NCBI RefSeq assembly: GCF_026151205.1
Contig: NC_087084.1
Coordinates: 10,381,453 to 10,445,452, forward strand
Direction of reading: 5' to 3'
Length of the DNA: 64,000 bases
Origin: Bolinopsis microptera
Taxonomy: Eukaryota; Ctenophora; Tentaculata; Lobata; Bolinopsidae
The notes under the pieces were generated by a model. That model made no database searches. It was not told the DNA's origin and was given only the letters and a program-made list of their open reading frames with translations. The position numbers were made by a program, and so were the translations under genes. This document shows positions 10,088 to 22,062 of this stretch, piece by piece; the stretch's first letter is position 1, and each line of letters starts with the position of its first letter.

Positions 10088-13000
10088 ATGGTTGAACAGA
10101 CACATCTCAGTGTGTCCCATACTAAAGATGGAAAATTTGTCATTAATGCGAATGGAAATCCTCAAGTGAGTTGGCTTTTCTTTGGTCAATAATGAGAGAT
10201 AGGGAATTGATTAAAAGTCAAATTATTTATCACATTAATATGAACAATGTTGTCTTTATTATTATGCACTTTCTGCTTATATATTAGTATATTGTTACAG
10301 TTCAATCATTTCCTAGAATCTTGGTATTAAGAGGAAATTCATAAAATGTTACATCCACATTCCACAGGGAAGTCAATGGCTGCAGGGAAATGGACAGCAG
10401 ATCCGCGCCATTCTGATAGACAACAAACAAGGGGGTGGTCTCCCATCAACAGTACAATTACCGTCCGGTGCGCGTATTGTCTCATCAAACTCATCACCAC
10501 ATCCAGCGCCAGCTGGGAATGTGCGAATTCAGCAACATCAAGTGAGGCAGAGCACGTCCCCTGGAGCCGCATCTGGACAGAGAATAGTGCCGAAAGGAAG
10601 GGGTCAGATGAATCACACTCAACAAAGGTTCCTTATTTACCTTATATGCAACAAAATCATCACGTTATTAATCATATGACCATAATTGTTTTATCTAGGA
10701 TCAAACTATCGTTATTTTGTTCGTCTTAATTGCCATCACATTGTCGTGAACATTATTCCAACTGTTCCTTCTATCTCAGGCCTACCATGTCCCGTCAAGT
10801 TTCCGCCTCTAAATCCTCCAAACAGCATGGTGGACATGCAACTATGCAGCCAGCTCGTCCGCCCACTATGCGACCCACCCACCCCAATTCCACGCAGTCC
10901 AGTGTGCGCCACATGCAGCCAGCCGCACAGCCCGCCCAACATTATAATCAGGAGATGATACAACCTCCACCAGCTCCGGGTCCTAGGTCTGGCTACACTC
11001 CTCAGCAGATGCACAGTGCTCCAGGTAAAAGGATGTGCACGCTATCAGACCCCTCCCTCTCTCACCATCACCCCTCCTCTCCCTCCATCACCCCTCTCCC
11101 ACCCTCCCCTCGCCACCCCTCTTCCCATTTTCCATCACCCACCTGGCCTCATTTCTCTGATTATTCCCGTAATCTACCCTTCTTCAGTTCTCCTTTCCCC
11201 ATCTACATCAGGTAGTAATTACAGCAATATTCTCTGCAGGATCCTCCTCAGACCACCAAGACGCTTCCGAATACAACAAACAGCAAAGATCCGTTCCTCA
11301 ATATAAAGGTGGCCAAACCCCCTCAACTCAATTTAAAAGGGAACCGACCACTTCAACTCAATACAAGAGCGGACAGACCCCATCTGCTCAGTATAAAAGT
11401 GGACAGACTCCCTCTACTCCTCAGATCCAGAATAACACTCCCTCCAGACAGGCCCCCTCCACAACTCCTGCCCGGTGGAGTAACAACTCTGTTATCAACG
11501 GTATCTCTTCCATGAGCAATGGTACTGCTTCAGGTAACTCAGTGAAGAATTTGTTAACTTTCTTGTTAATTTTCTTGGATGGATCTCAAGGTATTAGACA
11601 TTAATTTATTATATCATATTAGTTATTAATTGAATTGCATTTGTTTAATTAAAGAGCCTATAATAAACACTAACTTTTGTTTCTCCTCACCAGTTAACGT
11701 TTTAATGATCATGTGACACGTGTTTTAGGTTCTCGTAAAAGAGTATCTCCTGTACAATTCGACGCTAAACCTACCCCAACCACCACTACTGATAGAAAGA
11801 GACCTAGACGGAGCTCGGAGAGGGGCGGAAAAGGGTTGAGACACTTTTCTAGCAAGGTAAGACATTCTTCTAGCAGAGCGAGACTTTTCTAGTTTTCTAG
11901 CAAGGTGAAATATTCTTGTAGCAAAGCGAGACTTTTCTAGTTTTCTAGCAAGATGAGACACTTTTCTATAATCTAGGTGAGGCCCGACCCTTTTCTAGCG
12001 AGATGAGATAATTTCTTGCTTTTAGCGTTGTTCTTCCATTCCTCCATAGTAACAGCAAGCCTACTATTAGAGCATATACGCCCCTTTTTTTAATTGGAAA
12101 AGGAATCGTAATACAAAATATTTGTGGAAGACGAGATATTTGCCGAAGACGATTTACACAAAGTATGTATTTTGTAAGCTCCTGCTAATAAAACATTTCG
12201 TATCATTTATATGTTTCAAGAACCCCCTCTAAATTTGAGTGCGAAATTGTGACAATTGTGATAAATAAATAAGATTTAAAATTTCTTTACCAGCGAGTGA
12301 AAGACTTTTCTAGCACTGTGAACGACATGACATGACGTCACACCACATGACATGACGTCACCACATGACATGACGTCACACCACATGACATGACGTCACA
12401 CAACATGACATGACGTCACACCACATGACATGACAACACACAACTATAACGTGTTTTTTTTTCAGGTGTGTGAGAAGGTGAAGTCTAAAGGAGTCACAAC
12501 ATATCTGGAAGTTTCAGAAGAGTTGGTCGAGGAATTCTCACATCACAGTATTGTAAATTCAACCCCCAGCAGCGCCAACGTTAGTGGAAACTTGTGTGAT
12601 TTTTTATTTAATTTTACAGCGTATTTTTTGACTGTCAATAAATAATCTTTAACAATTCATTTTTACTTTTAATGAAGTCGATTTTCCGTAAAACATAACA
12701 TATTTAATTGTTATATTAACATCACGTCACATACCACGTGACATGACGTCACATACCACGTGACATGACGTCATACCACGTGACATGACGTCATATTATT
12801 TCCAGTCGTTTGACGTGAAGAACATCAGAAGGCGGGTGTATGATGCGCTTAACGTTCTGTGTGCTATGAACATTATCAGTAAAGATAAGAAAGAGATACG
12901 CTGGATAGGACTCCCTACTAACTCGTTACAGGAGTGTCGGCAATTAGAGGTGATTAGAAGTTAATTATATGTAATTAGATGTGATTAATGATTATAAGAA

Positions 13001-14468
13001 ATTAAAAGCAATTAGAAGTTGGCTTAATTTTTAGTTAAAATTGTTGATTACGTACTTGTTCTGGATAACTAATTGTGAGTTGATACTTTTTATCTAAAAT
13101 TTAAATGACTGTCAGTAGTTGAATGGTAATTGGAAAACCCCGTTGAACGCTGTTTGGTACATACACATAACATTGCAAACATTACAAAATAACAATAGAT
13201 TTATAAATAACTTAATTTAAAGAAGGAAGGCTTCATTGCAGTCTGCGCTGATATGTTGTGTCCTTTATTTTTGTGTATTCATTTGCGTCAGCCAACCAAC
13301 TCAAGCACCCTTGTTTAACTTTTAACTTTTCTTATAATTTCACTTGTAACATTTCCTTATTTCACTTGTAACATTTCCTTATTTCACTTGTAACATTTCC
13401 TCATTTCACTTGTAACATTTCCTTATTTCACTTGTAACATTTTCTCATTTCACTTGTAACATTTCCTTATTTCACTTGTAACATTTCCTCATTTCACTTG
13501 TAACATTTCCTTATTTCACTTGTAACATTTCACTTGTAACATTTCCTTATTTCACTTGTAACATTTCCTCATTTCACTTGTAACATTTCCTCATTTCACT
13601 TGTAACATTTTCTTATTTCACTTGTAACTTATTTTCCAGAAATACAAACAAGAGATACAGCAGAGGATAAAAGAGAAGAAAAAGAAAGCCCAGGAGTTTA
13701 TGTTGCAGCTAATAGCTTACAGAACTTTAATTCAGAGGAACAGAGAAATGGAGGAGAAAACTGGGCCTCTCCCTGAAAACGCAACTATTCAGGTTAATAA
13801 TTTAAAATATGGGGGGGGGGGGCAACCATATTAAAGTATATCCCCGGGTCAAAATCGGAAAAAATCCTACATTTTAATATACTTTAATATACCTACAATT
13901 AGAAGATTTATATTCTTCGTTAAGATTTACACGATGAACTATATTTTTCAATCAGATTCGCAAGATAAGCCTGTTTTAGGACTAGTACCTGAATTTCCAT
14001 CCAGATTGGTCAAAAATTGGCTGAGCTATGAGCTTACAAAAATATGCCCATATTTGGGCATACGCTTTTGCCCAAATTCGCTTTTGCCCAAATTCGATAA
14101 AATTTCAATATTTTTTAATGAGACTAACTCTATGTGAAAGATATAACTCAGTGTTTGTTGAATATAGTGGATACTAAGTAAAAAGACCTCCATGAACAAA
14201 ATTGGGAAAATTGCTCATAATATCTCGGTTCGGAATACTAGCCAAAATGACTTCATTAAAATTGAAATAACTCCATCAGTTTTCAATATTTTTTCAAGAA
14301 CTTTTTGGAATCGATTAAGAATTGCATTTCAAGCTTATTTTGGGCAACAATTTTTGATGTAGGCCTTCAAGGAGATAGGGATATATTAAAGTATATTAAA
14401 GTATATTAAAGTATATCCCCGGGTCAAAATCGGGAAAAATCCTACATTTTAATATACTTTAATATGGT

Positions 14469-14501
<33 letters not shown>

Positions 14502-17500
14502 ATATTAATTAAATAGTTATTCGTGGATTATAATGATTAACCAATAATTATGTAGATAAGACTAATTAAACCCGAATATGGGCACAATGCATATTTTGTC
14601 TGGTTTAGCTATTCATGTTAATTAATTTTAATATTAGTTGCTTTATTAAAAAGTGTTTGTCCCCTTACATATCTCTATGTACTCTAATTAGCTCTATTGA
14701 AATTCAATGTAAGATCTATATTCGACTATATCTGACCAGTTACCACTTACCACTACAACAACGTCGCCACTACACTTACACATTATGTACATTTAGTCAT
14801 TGTTAGTAATTGTACACATTATTCTGACCTGTTTTCTATATAAAGCTCAGCTATTTTTGGTGCGCGGTAATTTTTGGCAAGAGCTCAACTATTGAAATCA
14901 CACGTGATATCTCAAATCATGTGACATGTGATATCTCAAATCACGTGACATGTGACATGTGATATCTCCTGCAGGTACCCTTTCTAGTACTGAGCACTGG
15001 GCCTGACACACAAATAGGACTGGAGGTAGCAGATGATAGGTGAGGGTGTAATTCAAGATAACTTGGAGTAAATTAATGTCATGAAACTTGCTTGAACTTG
15101 CCTGAACTTGCTTCGGGACAAGCTGCTCCGTTCATCATGTTGTATATTTAATAATATGATAATTAAGAGGAGGAATTATATTCTCTTTCTTATACTGTTA
15201 ACTGTTGATCAGTTACGTATTCTGATATTCTGCACCGAATTACTAAAATTGGTTAAATAACCTTAGCATAAACCACAATAGCCCCATTTCTCCATTTTGT
15301 AACTTAAAAGTATTCAGTTTATGAGTGAAATACAACATATATGTTTTACACAGTCAGTAATGCTATGTACATATACGACCTACACGTTTTTGTCACTAAG
15401 AATCCTCTAAAATGTGATAACTATCACAGGACCGAATACGAGTTCAGATTTAACGAGTTTTTTGAGATCCATGATGAGATTGGTATTTTGAAGAAGATGG
15501 GATTTTGCTACGGTATTGACACTGGTATGTGGAACTGATGTCTGAATGTTTTGTTTTAACTGTTCTAATAATGTTTCGGTGAAATTGAATGGCTTGTTAA
15601 AATAGGTACTTCAAGTGAAATTAATTGGTTGATTCAGGTGAGTTCACCCCAGAAGGCCTAGCCAAGGCTGAGAGCCTGCTACCCAAATCTGCAAAACCTT
15701 TCCTGAAAGAACTATTTCCTCGTAAATCCGAAACGTGAGTCTTGCATAACTTGTCCTGTAATTTGTGTTTAATAGAATGCAGGGTTTAGATCCAGCTTAC
15801 ATATTTGTAGGCACGCGCATTCCCAGATTTTTGACGACGGAATTATCAACACTATGCGACCGAACATTTCGTTATTTGCTGGTAAAACTGACTGATTCGT
15901 GTCCGATTACATCGCTTCAGTGAAAAGTTGGATCTTAATCATCGTATTTTGTTCTTATCTGGGGTTTATCGTGAAGAAATATTTTAGCGGAACTTTCAAA
16001 ACAAATCCAAGGCAAGGTCTTCCTAAAATGCTGACAATTTAAGCTTAAAGTCATGAAAAGGACCCGACTGCCGTAGATTTTGGCGCCGCGCGCGCATTAC
16101 GCGCGCTGCATATAATCTGTGGACCAAAATAGCAGAGCAGTTGGCGGTAAGCTATTGGCTGGTTTTCAAGTGAGCGTGTGTGTATACATTATCATTGCAA
16201 TGTATAGTGTTAATTGTGCACTAAGCTACATATCATGTGCACAGAGCGTCATTGTATCATGTAACATGTAGTCTATTTCGTGGAGGTTATTCGTACTACT
16301 GTAGGGTTGACGAAGAACAGAAACCGCTGGAAATAGTCGAACACCCTCAACAAATATCTGTCAAGTACGAACCTCAAGTAAGTTTGGTTCTTTAAGAATA
16401 ATCTCATCTGTTTGAGAACCTAAATCTAAGCCGCGCGGAAATTGCTCAAGTTTAGTACTGTCCACCGCTCCTATTTACTCGTCCCATCTCTGTAGCAGTG
16501 GCGTAACGAAGGGCCCTGCTAACCCCGCTGTGCAGGGGGCGCCCAGGCAACGTTACGCCACTGCTCTGTAGGATGTAGATCTCCTCACTTCTCTTTTCCA
16601 GATTACATGACCATGTTATTCAGGAACTGACGGAGGTTCAAAAGCAAGCTCTAGAGACCTACTCTTTTGATGCTCCGACTTACAGCTCCGGATATCCTTC
16701 TTACAAAGGGTGAGTGTCTTAATTTTTATTATTCCTCGCAGTATCAAGTAAACGTGTTCTGATAAGTTTTGTAAGGGATATTGTAAGATAATCATAGCGC
16801 TTAAAGTTTAAAAACTGAGAAGGTAATAGGTAAGAACGTGTGCTCGGCCAGCCGTCCGTCTTGTAGCATGTTAGTTTGTGGTTAGGTTATACAAGTTTCT
16901 AATCGCGTGGTGTTATTATTTAACATGTTGCGGTAGCAATATTAGGTGTAAGATCACATCATTTGATCGTTGGCGATCATATTATAATACGCCGCGATGT
17001 TTGTCCAGGAGATGTTCACTATGAAACATTATGCCAACAATTTGCCTTGCTTTACTGCTTTGAAATTTTAATTTAATTGACTCTAGAAAGGGGTCTACGA
17101 AAATAGTGATAATCCCCTACGGCTGAAGTCGTAAAACATCTGAGTTATTTTTGTTTCTTTCACGAACACTTTGGTCAGTTCATTTCAGTTTCTAACACTC
17201 CAAGTTGCTAACTCTCCAACTACTCCAGGCAGCACTCAGTTGTTAACAGTAACCCCGAACAAGCTCCCCTCCATTCCTCATCCTTCAACTCTGCGCAAGT
17301 GCACGGTGTAGCCGCACATCTTCAACACGGCACTACATCAGTCCACGTGCAACACAGCGCTTCAACAGCGCACGTGCAACACGCCACTTCAACCACGCAC
17401 GTGCAACACGCCACTTCAACCACGCACGTGCAACACGCCACTTCAACCACGCACGTGCTGAATGTTGCAGATAAGTCGCGGGATACAGCCGCTGCGAACA

Positions 17501-17532
17501 CTCTTCTTAGTCTAACCACCGTTAATCAATGA
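10088..17532 (+). CDS. TFDP: DP transcription factor (E2F dimerisation partner), 14 coding exons
   Basis: DP proteins pair with E2F and bind E2F sites in promoters of cell-cycle genes. Coding exons: 10088-10165, 10368-10627, 10780-11024, 11240-11533, 11729-11856, 12466-12579, 12806-12949, 13640-13792, 14975-15039, 15430-15524, 15638-15734, 16305-16377, 16624-16709, 17229-17532. All introns are GT-AG, phases agree and the total is 2136 nt (711 aa plus TGA). Residues about 1-320 are Ser/Pro/Gln-rich, with QYKSGQTPS-like repeats (exon 4) and a basic RKRPRR (exon 5). The winged helix spans about 325-421: [30 protein letters not shown], then [12 protein letters not shown], which holds the RRxYD DNA-contact motif, and [14 protein letters not shown] coiled coil (422-472) and the DP dimerisation region ([20 protein letters not shown]) follow. 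The C-terminus has three to four HVQHATSTT repeats. It is much longer than the ~410-aa vertebrate TFDP1, mainly at the N-terminus. The ATG choice is likely, not proven. Confidence 0.95.
11846..11965 (+). repeat. Tandem copies of a DP exon end and splice donor
   Basis: The end of DP exon 5 and its donor read TTTTCTAGCAAG|GTAAGA (donor at 11857). Immediately downstream the same string recurs with small changes: TTTTCTAGCAAGGTGAAA (11891-11908) and TTTTCTAGCAAGATGAGA (11941-11958), along with TTCTAGCAGAGCGAGA-type units. At least one copy keeps an intact GT donor context, so decoy 5' splice sites sit right behind the real one. Confidence 0.7.
12317..12437 (+). repeat. 20-bp minisatellite ACATGACATGACGTCACACC
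   Basis: About six units just upstream of the acceptor of DP exon 6 (12465). Each unit contains TGACGTCA, the CRE palindrome bound by CREB/ATF-type bZIP proteins. Related arrays elsewhere in the window have CACGTG in place of CACATG. Confidence 0.8.
12720..12797 (+). repeat. E-box + CRE minisatellite
   Basis: Three units of ACCACGTGACATGACGTCAT lie immediately before DP exon 7 (acceptor at 12805). Each unit joins the E-box CACGTG and the CRE TGACGTCA. Confidence 0.8.
13322..13629 (+). repeat. 22-bp intronic minisatellite
   Basis: About thirteen units of TTTCACTTGTAACATTTCCT with TTA or CTCA spacers fill the end of a DP intron up to the acceptor of exon 8 (13639). The units are pyrimidine-rich on the coding strand, so the array extends the polypyrimidine tract of that acceptor. 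Confidence 0.85.
13811..14499. mobile_element. G-capped inverted-repeat element, copy 2, in a DP intron
   Basis: Begins with 12 G and ends with 29 C, flanked by a 6-bp duplication AAATAT (13805-13810 and 14500-14505). Next to the caps are CAACCATATTAAAGTATAT and its inverse ATATACTTTAATATGGTTG. Both ends carry a ~60-bp block in direct orientation (ATATCCCCGGGTCAAAATCG..., then ATCCTACATTTTAATATACT) whose own ends are inverted repeats. The interior is non-coding, and the 67-aa ORF at 13934-14137 has no motif. A larger relative lies at 18606-22056. It sits in the intron after exon 8, outside coding sequence. Confidence 0.8.
17308..17456 (+). repeat. In-frame 27-bp repeat in the last DP exon
   Basis: Units of CACGTGCAACACGCCACTTC plus AACCACG encode HVQHATSTT. 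Three copies are nearly perfect and two flanking ones are degenerate ([18 protein letters not shown]). The 27-bp period keeps the reading frame, so copy number can vary without breaking the protein. Each unit also contains a CACGTG E-box. Confidence 0.85.
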
Positions 17533-18483
17533 TCACGTGATATCCTTCTCCCCTCTTGTTATTTAATTACAACCTTCATGTTATGCTTATTTCAGACGTT
17601 TTGATGTTTCTTCTGGTATTATATTGTAGCTTAAAGTATTGTGTGACTGATTGAGGAATAAGATGAGATTATCACGTCAAATTGTTGTAAAAATACGAAT
17701 TATGTTCATCCCGCATTTAAATTTAATTGTAAAGCTAGATTCTTTGTGATTTAAAGTTACTGAAATCCAATTCAGCTCTTAATAATGGAGACACCTAAAA
17801 AACCATGTCTTTATTTACTTTCTTAATGGATAATTAATTAATATAACGATGGAATAGTACTACTTGTGAGTGAAATCGATTACATATTATGATTAGAAAT
17901 ATTAAATAATATGTTGTATGCCGACATAACACGTGACGTGACGTCACACCACGTGATATTACGTCACGCACGGCGTGATGTGATGTACCTTTTCAGTGAT
18001 ATGTTGTATGCGTGAATTGATACTGTTGCGAATATTTTAGCGTTTGCTATATTTATTTTATCGATGATCAGAAATGAGATAATTCTTTCGATTACACAAT
18101 TAATTATAACCAAGTCGGCACAGATACACCAGGTCTAAAATAGCCATAAAAAATTGATAATTTGAATTTTGGGTCGCCGAGTATTTAGAAATTCTACAGC
18201 GCACCAAATCATCCTCTAAATTCATTGATTAACCTAATTTATAGGGGAAACTGTACGTGTAATAACAGGGGCATTTTGAAATGGAAGAAATTGCTTTTGC
18301 GTCTGCTTGCATTCTGTAGGTTTGGGGGGTCGGCACTGAAAGGGTCAGTTTTAAATCTGGATGTTATTCACAGGGATGGTACCAACTTGAAAATTTGTGC
18401 AAAGAATTCCCGCCATTTGTGGAAAGAATTCCCGCCACTCTTCACTTTTTTCATGACCCTCTAAATACCTGTCTCTTCCTCCC
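17533..18483. other. Spacer downstream of the DP gene
   Basis: Contains the DP 3' untranslated region (no canonical AATAAA recognised), a short E-box/CRE block at about 17930-17985 (CACGTGACGTGACGTCAC) and an ORF at 18225-18464 without motifs. No further exon is supported. Confidence 0.4.
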
Positions 18484-18599
18484 CATCTGAACTTTCCTCT
18501 CTACACCTTCTGTTTCATTCTGTAACACCCACCTACCCTCTCTTTAACACCCTCTGTAAGTGTAACACCCTCTCTTTAACACCTTCCTCCCCGTAAGTC
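18484..18599 (+). repeat. Left part of a GTAACACCC minisatellite split by an insertion
   Basis: Units such as GTGTAACACCCTCTCTTTAA match the array at 22063-22720. The G-capped element at 18606-22056 has inserted into this array and separated the two parts. Confidence 0.75.
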
Positions 18600-19026
18600 A
18601 AAGTTGGGGGGGGGGGGGCCAACCATATTAAAGTATATTAAAGTATATCCCCGGGTCAAAATCGGAAAAAATCCTACATTTTAATATACTTTAATATACC
18701 TACAATTAGAAGATTTATATTCTTCGTTAAGATTTACATGATGAACTATATTTTTCACTCAGATTCGCAAGATAAGCCTGTTTTAGGACTAGTACATGAA
18801 TTTCCATCCAGATTGGTCAAAAATTGGCTGAGCTATGAGCTTTAAAAAATATGCCCATATTTGGGCATACGCTTTTGCCCAAATTCGCTTTTGCCCAAAT
18901 TCGATAAAATTTCAATATTTTTTAATGAGACTAACTCTATGTGAAAGATATAACTCAGTGTTAGTTGAATATAGTGGATACTAAGTAAAAAGACCTCCAT
19001 GAACAAAATTGGGAAAATTGCACATA

Positions 19027-21772
19027 CGGGTATATGGCCCCCAGAATATAGGTGGCCCCCAAAATATAGGTCATGTTAGTGGATACATTTCTAACCAAGA
19101 TAAGCGATACTAATGGGATCTGTTACTGCTAGGTTGGAGTAAAACATGTAACTTATGTTTCTGGATAAAAATTTTGGACCTACATGAGGTATTTTGGTAT
19201 ATTTGGTCATGACAGCGAAAGATTTAAGGCTGGGGGTTCACCCTGAATTTTTTGTGAAACTTGGTTTCGAGATAGCAGTTGACCAACAAACTAGGACCGG
19301 TGACCGAACTTTTTAGGGGGTCCCGGACCCCAACCGCCAAACGGTGCCCGCGGGGCAGCCACGCCCATATTTGGTCCAAATTAGGCCCAATTTAGCCAAA
19401 TACCCTGAACATGCCCAAAACCCAGATTTTAGGTGCTCTACTTGTAGCTAGTGGTCCCCTGAACTCGTATATGAATTTTCATCAAGATTGGACAAAAAAT
19501 GACTGAGTTATGAGCCAAAAACCATATGACCATGTTTGGGCATACGCACCAAATTTGATCGATTTTGGCCCATAAATTGGTCAAATATCAATATTTTTGA
19601 ATGAAACCAACTTTATATGGAAGATAAGCCTATACTACAGATTCTCTATGATTATCAGCTCAATATCTACCTAACTGTGGATTCTGTGTTCAAATAGTTG
19701 CAAAAAATGAACAAAATCGCCCATATCTCAGTTCGCGATATTTGCAAAACTGACTTCGCTCAAAACAATAGAACTCAATAGGGTTTCAATATTTTTTCAT
19801 GAAATTTTCAGAATCAACGTAGAATCGCCTCATGACCTTAAGTTTTGTATTGGAATTTTGAGTTAGGCCTTTAAAAAAATTTGGCGGCCAAATTCTGAAA
19901 TTTGCCGGGCATATCTTCCATATAAAGTTGGTTTCATTCAAAAATATTGATATTTGACCAATTTATGGGCCAAAATCGATCAAATTTGGTGCGTATGCCC
20001 AAATATGGTCATATGGTTTTTGGCTCATAACTCAGTCATTTTTTGTCCAATCTTGATGAAAATTCATATACGAGTTCAGGGGACCACTAGCTACAAGTAG
20101 AGCACCTAAAATCTGGGTTTTGGGCATGTTCAGGGTATTTGGCTAAATTGGGCCTAATTTGGATCAAATATGGGCGTGGCTGCCCCGCAGGCACCGTTTG
20201 GCGGTTGGGGTCCGGGACCCCCTCAGAAGTTCGGTCACCGGTCCTAGTTTGTTGGTCAACTGCTATCTCGAAACTAAGTTTCACAAAAAAATCAGGGTGA
20301 ACCCCCCCCCCTTAAACGATGATTTCATTTTCTAGAGGGGTAAATATGGCGAAAAATTGTCATGACAAAAATCTGTCCAACACATGCCATTAAGACTACT
20401 GGTATGAGTATAAGTATTATTTTAAGCTATCTTTTCATCGAGACATCTGCAAACTGACAATTTGGAAAAAAGTTATGGCCACCACAATTTTACGGGCCCC
20501 CAGAATATAGGTCTATACGACCCCCAGAATATAGGTTGGTCAAAAACCCTGAACATGCCCAAAACCATGCTTTGGGATGCTCTACTTGTAGCTACTAGTC
20601 TCCTGAACCCACATATCAAGTTTTATCAAAATTGGATAAAAATTGGCCGAGTTATGGGATAAAAACAAAAACCATATGCCCATATTTGGGCATACGCACC
20701 AAATTTGATCGATTTTGGTCCATAAATTGGTCAAATATCAATATTTTTGAATGAAACCAACTTTATATGGAAGGTAAGCATATATTACACATTCTCTATG
20801 ATTATCAGCTCAATATCTACCTAACTGTGGATTCTGTGTTCAAATAATCGCAAAAAATGAACAAAATCGCCCATATCTCAAACTGACTTCGCTCAAAACA
20901 ATAGAACTCAATAGGGTTTCAATATTTTCACATGAAATTTTCAGAATCAACGTAGAATTGTCTCATGACCTTAAGTTTTGGGACAGAATTTTGAGTTTGG
21001 CCTTTAAAAAAATTTGGCGGCCAAAAATGTCTGATTTACAGTCATTGAGGTGCACATTGTATTGATACAGATAAAAACAGCCCCCCTCAATCATATCTAG
21101 GGACACTCCTTCAATCTTATTTAAGTATTTAGTTAAGATCCCTACTAAATGAGTGCATGAAAGCTTTTAAACAAGTAAAATTAAAGATTTTACTCATCAC
21201 GGGTATATGGCCCCCAGAATATAGGTTTTAAAAAAAAATAGCGACCAAGATTCTGCATTTTCTCTGTCACCCTGAGCATTAAGGAATGTGGGGTAGTGAT
21301 GAGAAACAGTTAAAGAACATATGCTGAAGAGATGGCATCATCAAAATGTATGAAGGTGGAGTATTTGAGGACGATTTTTGCATACCTATATTCTGGGGGC
21401 CGTAGTTTTTGATTTTTTGCTATTAAGTATACTCTAAACCATTTCAATTTAGTATCTGGAGCCATTGGCATCATCAATACAGTCTCAGCAACATATTCTG
21501 ACTGCATATAACTGTCTGTGACAATTTTAGAACAACTTAGGAACAGATGTTTGGACCTATATTCTGGGGGCCCTGTTAAAAAATGGTATTTTTACAGGTG
21601 AAAAAAAAGTACACTTAAAAACCTAATAATTATTTTCAACTACCCAAGGGCCAAGAAACATTTAAAGGGTTATTATGTACATATTTACAGCCCTAAACAT
21701 GCTTAGAAGTAGTTTTAACACCTGTTTCTAAGTGCTCAAAAAACGACCTATATTCTGGGGGCCATATACCCG
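19027..21772. mobile_element. TA-flanked inverted-repeat element nested in copy 3
   Basis: The ends are perfect inverted repeats: CGGGTATATGGCCCCCAGAA at 19027 and its complement ending at 21772. TA lies on both sides (19025-19026 and 21773-21774). The related element at 13811-14499 shows the empty site: CA-TA-ATATCTCGG at 14216-14227. A TA duplication is the mark of Tc1/mariner-type insertion. No transposase ORF is present. Further internal copies of the same end sequence (about 20500, 21197, 21388, 21555) suggest repeated self-insertion. Confidence 0.75.
19228..20311. mobile_element. Foldback element with ~400-bp arms (TTAA-flanked)
   Basis: Left arm about 19228-19632 and right arm about 19910-20311 are inverted copies with few mismatches (for example GTTCACCCTGAATTTTTTGT against its complement), around a loop of about 280 bp. 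The ends are G-rich/C-rich (GGCTGGGGG and a run of 10 C). TTAA lies on both sides (19224-19227 and 20312-20315), as in piggyBac- or Kolobok-type insertions. It lies inside the TA element. A diverged copy of one arm recurs in direct orientation at about 20540-20990. Confidence 0.7.
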
Positions 21773-22024
21773 TAATATCTCGGTTCGGAATACTAGCCAA
21801 AATGACTTCATTAAAATTGAAATAACTCCATCAGTTTTCAATATTTTTTCAAGAACTTTTTGGAATCGATTAAGAATTGCATTTCAAGCTTATTTTGGGC
21901 AACAATTTTTGATGTAGGCCTCCAAGGAGATAGGGATATATTAAAGTATATTAAAGTATATTAAAGTATATCCCCGGGTCAAAATCGGGAAAAATCCTAC
22001 ATTTTAATATACTTTAATATGGTT

Positions 22025-22058
<34 letters not shown>

Positions 22059-22062
22059 AGTT

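Larger units (their letters stand above)
18606..22056. mobile_element. G-capped inverted-repeat element, copy 3, with nested insertions
   Basis: The same family as 13811-14499: G cap (18606-18618), then CCAACCATATTAAAGTATAT; the inverse lies at the right, followed by 30 C (22027-22056). The target duplication is AAAGTT (18600-18605 and 22057-22062), inside a minisatellite. Left and right segments align with copy 2, but the middle is interrupted at the point matching 14218-14219 by the TA-flanked element 19027-21772. No transposase gene was seen. Confidence 0.8.
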
